Source: CAZWXH01 sp964637725
Lineage (GTDB): Bacteria > Bacillota_I > Bacilli_A > Erysipelotrichales > Coprobacillaceae
Direction: 5' to 3'
DNA: 6,042 bases
Assembly (NCBI GenBank): GCA_964637725.1
Contig: CAZWXH010000110.1
Coordinates: 1 to 6,042 of the forward strand
In this document: positions 5,920 to 6,042 of the stretch, piece after piece
How the letters are laid out: each line of letters begins with the position of its first letter
Position numbering within the stretch: position 1 is the first letter of the stretch
Notes under the pieces: generated by a model
Database searches by the model: none
Told to the model about the DNA's origin: nothing
Seen by the model: the letters and a program-made list of their open reading frames with translations, nothing else
Program-made: the position numbers and the translations under genes

Positions 5920-5928
5920 TACTTTTTA

Positions 5929-6042
5929 TTAATAATCTTTATGAATTTCTTCATTATTCATTAATTGGACTCCTGCTGATGTCCCAATACGTGATGCACC
6001 AGCCTCAATAACTGCCATCATATCTGCTTTGTTTCTAACACC
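5929..6042 (-). CDS. deoC: Deoxyribose-phosphate aldolase, C-terminal end (partial)
   Basis: Only the last 37 codons and the TAA (5929-5931) lie in the window; the 5' part is beyond the right edge. The peptide GVRNKADMMAVIEAGASRIG, followed by TSAGVQLM, is the characteristic C-terminal end of DeoC. It contains the final beta-alpha units of the TIM barrel, with the phosphate-binding glycines (GxR and RIGTSAG). DeoC is a cytoplasmic class I aldolase that splits 2-deoxyribose-5-phosphate into glyceraldehyde-3-phosphate and acetaldehyde during deoxynucleoside breakdown. The catalytic lysines lie outside the window. No strong terminator separates it from the rpsU promoter, so some read-through into rpsU is possible. 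Confidence 0.93.
   Translation of the reverse strand, partial: GVRNKADMMAVIEAGASRIGTSAGVQLMNNEEIHKDY

Overview
This window looks like ordinary chromosomal DNA from a low-GC, AT-rich member of the Bacillota (Firmicutes). TGA acts as a stop (yqfC, feoA) and tryptophan is encoded by TGG, so the standard code applies and a code-4 mollicute is unlikely. The sporulation-type pair yqfC/yqfD next to phoH, together with strong AT bias and compact proteins, would fit the Erysipelotrichia or a related spore-forming lineage. That placement is inference; genus and species cannot be read from the sequence.

Layout from left to right: mutY (85-1092, plus strand) has its own promoter and a very short predicted leader. 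It converges on phoH, and the two ends share one hairpin that lies over both stop codons. All other genes are on the minus strand. Read 5'->3' on that strand they are: the 3' end of deoC (cut by the window edge), rpsU with its own sigma-A promoter and two tandem terminators, feoA-feoB with overlapping ends, then a hairpin, and finally yqfC-yqfD-phoH, in which each gene overlaps the next by 17 bp.

Functionally there are four unrelated blocks. MutY repairs 8-oxoguanine:A mispairs. The yqfC-yqfD-phoH operon combines two sporulation-type envelope proteins with a PhoH ATPase thought to act in RNA metabolism. FeoA and FeoB take up ferrous iron. Ribosomal protein S21 (rpsU) and deoxyribose-phosphate aldolase (deoC) are housekeeping genes. 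No intergenic stretch exceeds about 155 bases; the small gaps hold promoters, terminators and two candidate operator palindromes. I saw no RNA gene, mobile element, CRISPR array or attachment site.

I found no convincing undescribed system. The points worth checking are regulatory: the near-absent leader of mutY, the terminator shared by mutY and phoH, the promoter that appears to lie inside the feoB-yqfC hairpin region, a palindrome just upstream of feoA, and the end of the phoH operon without its usual pgpH/ybeY partners.
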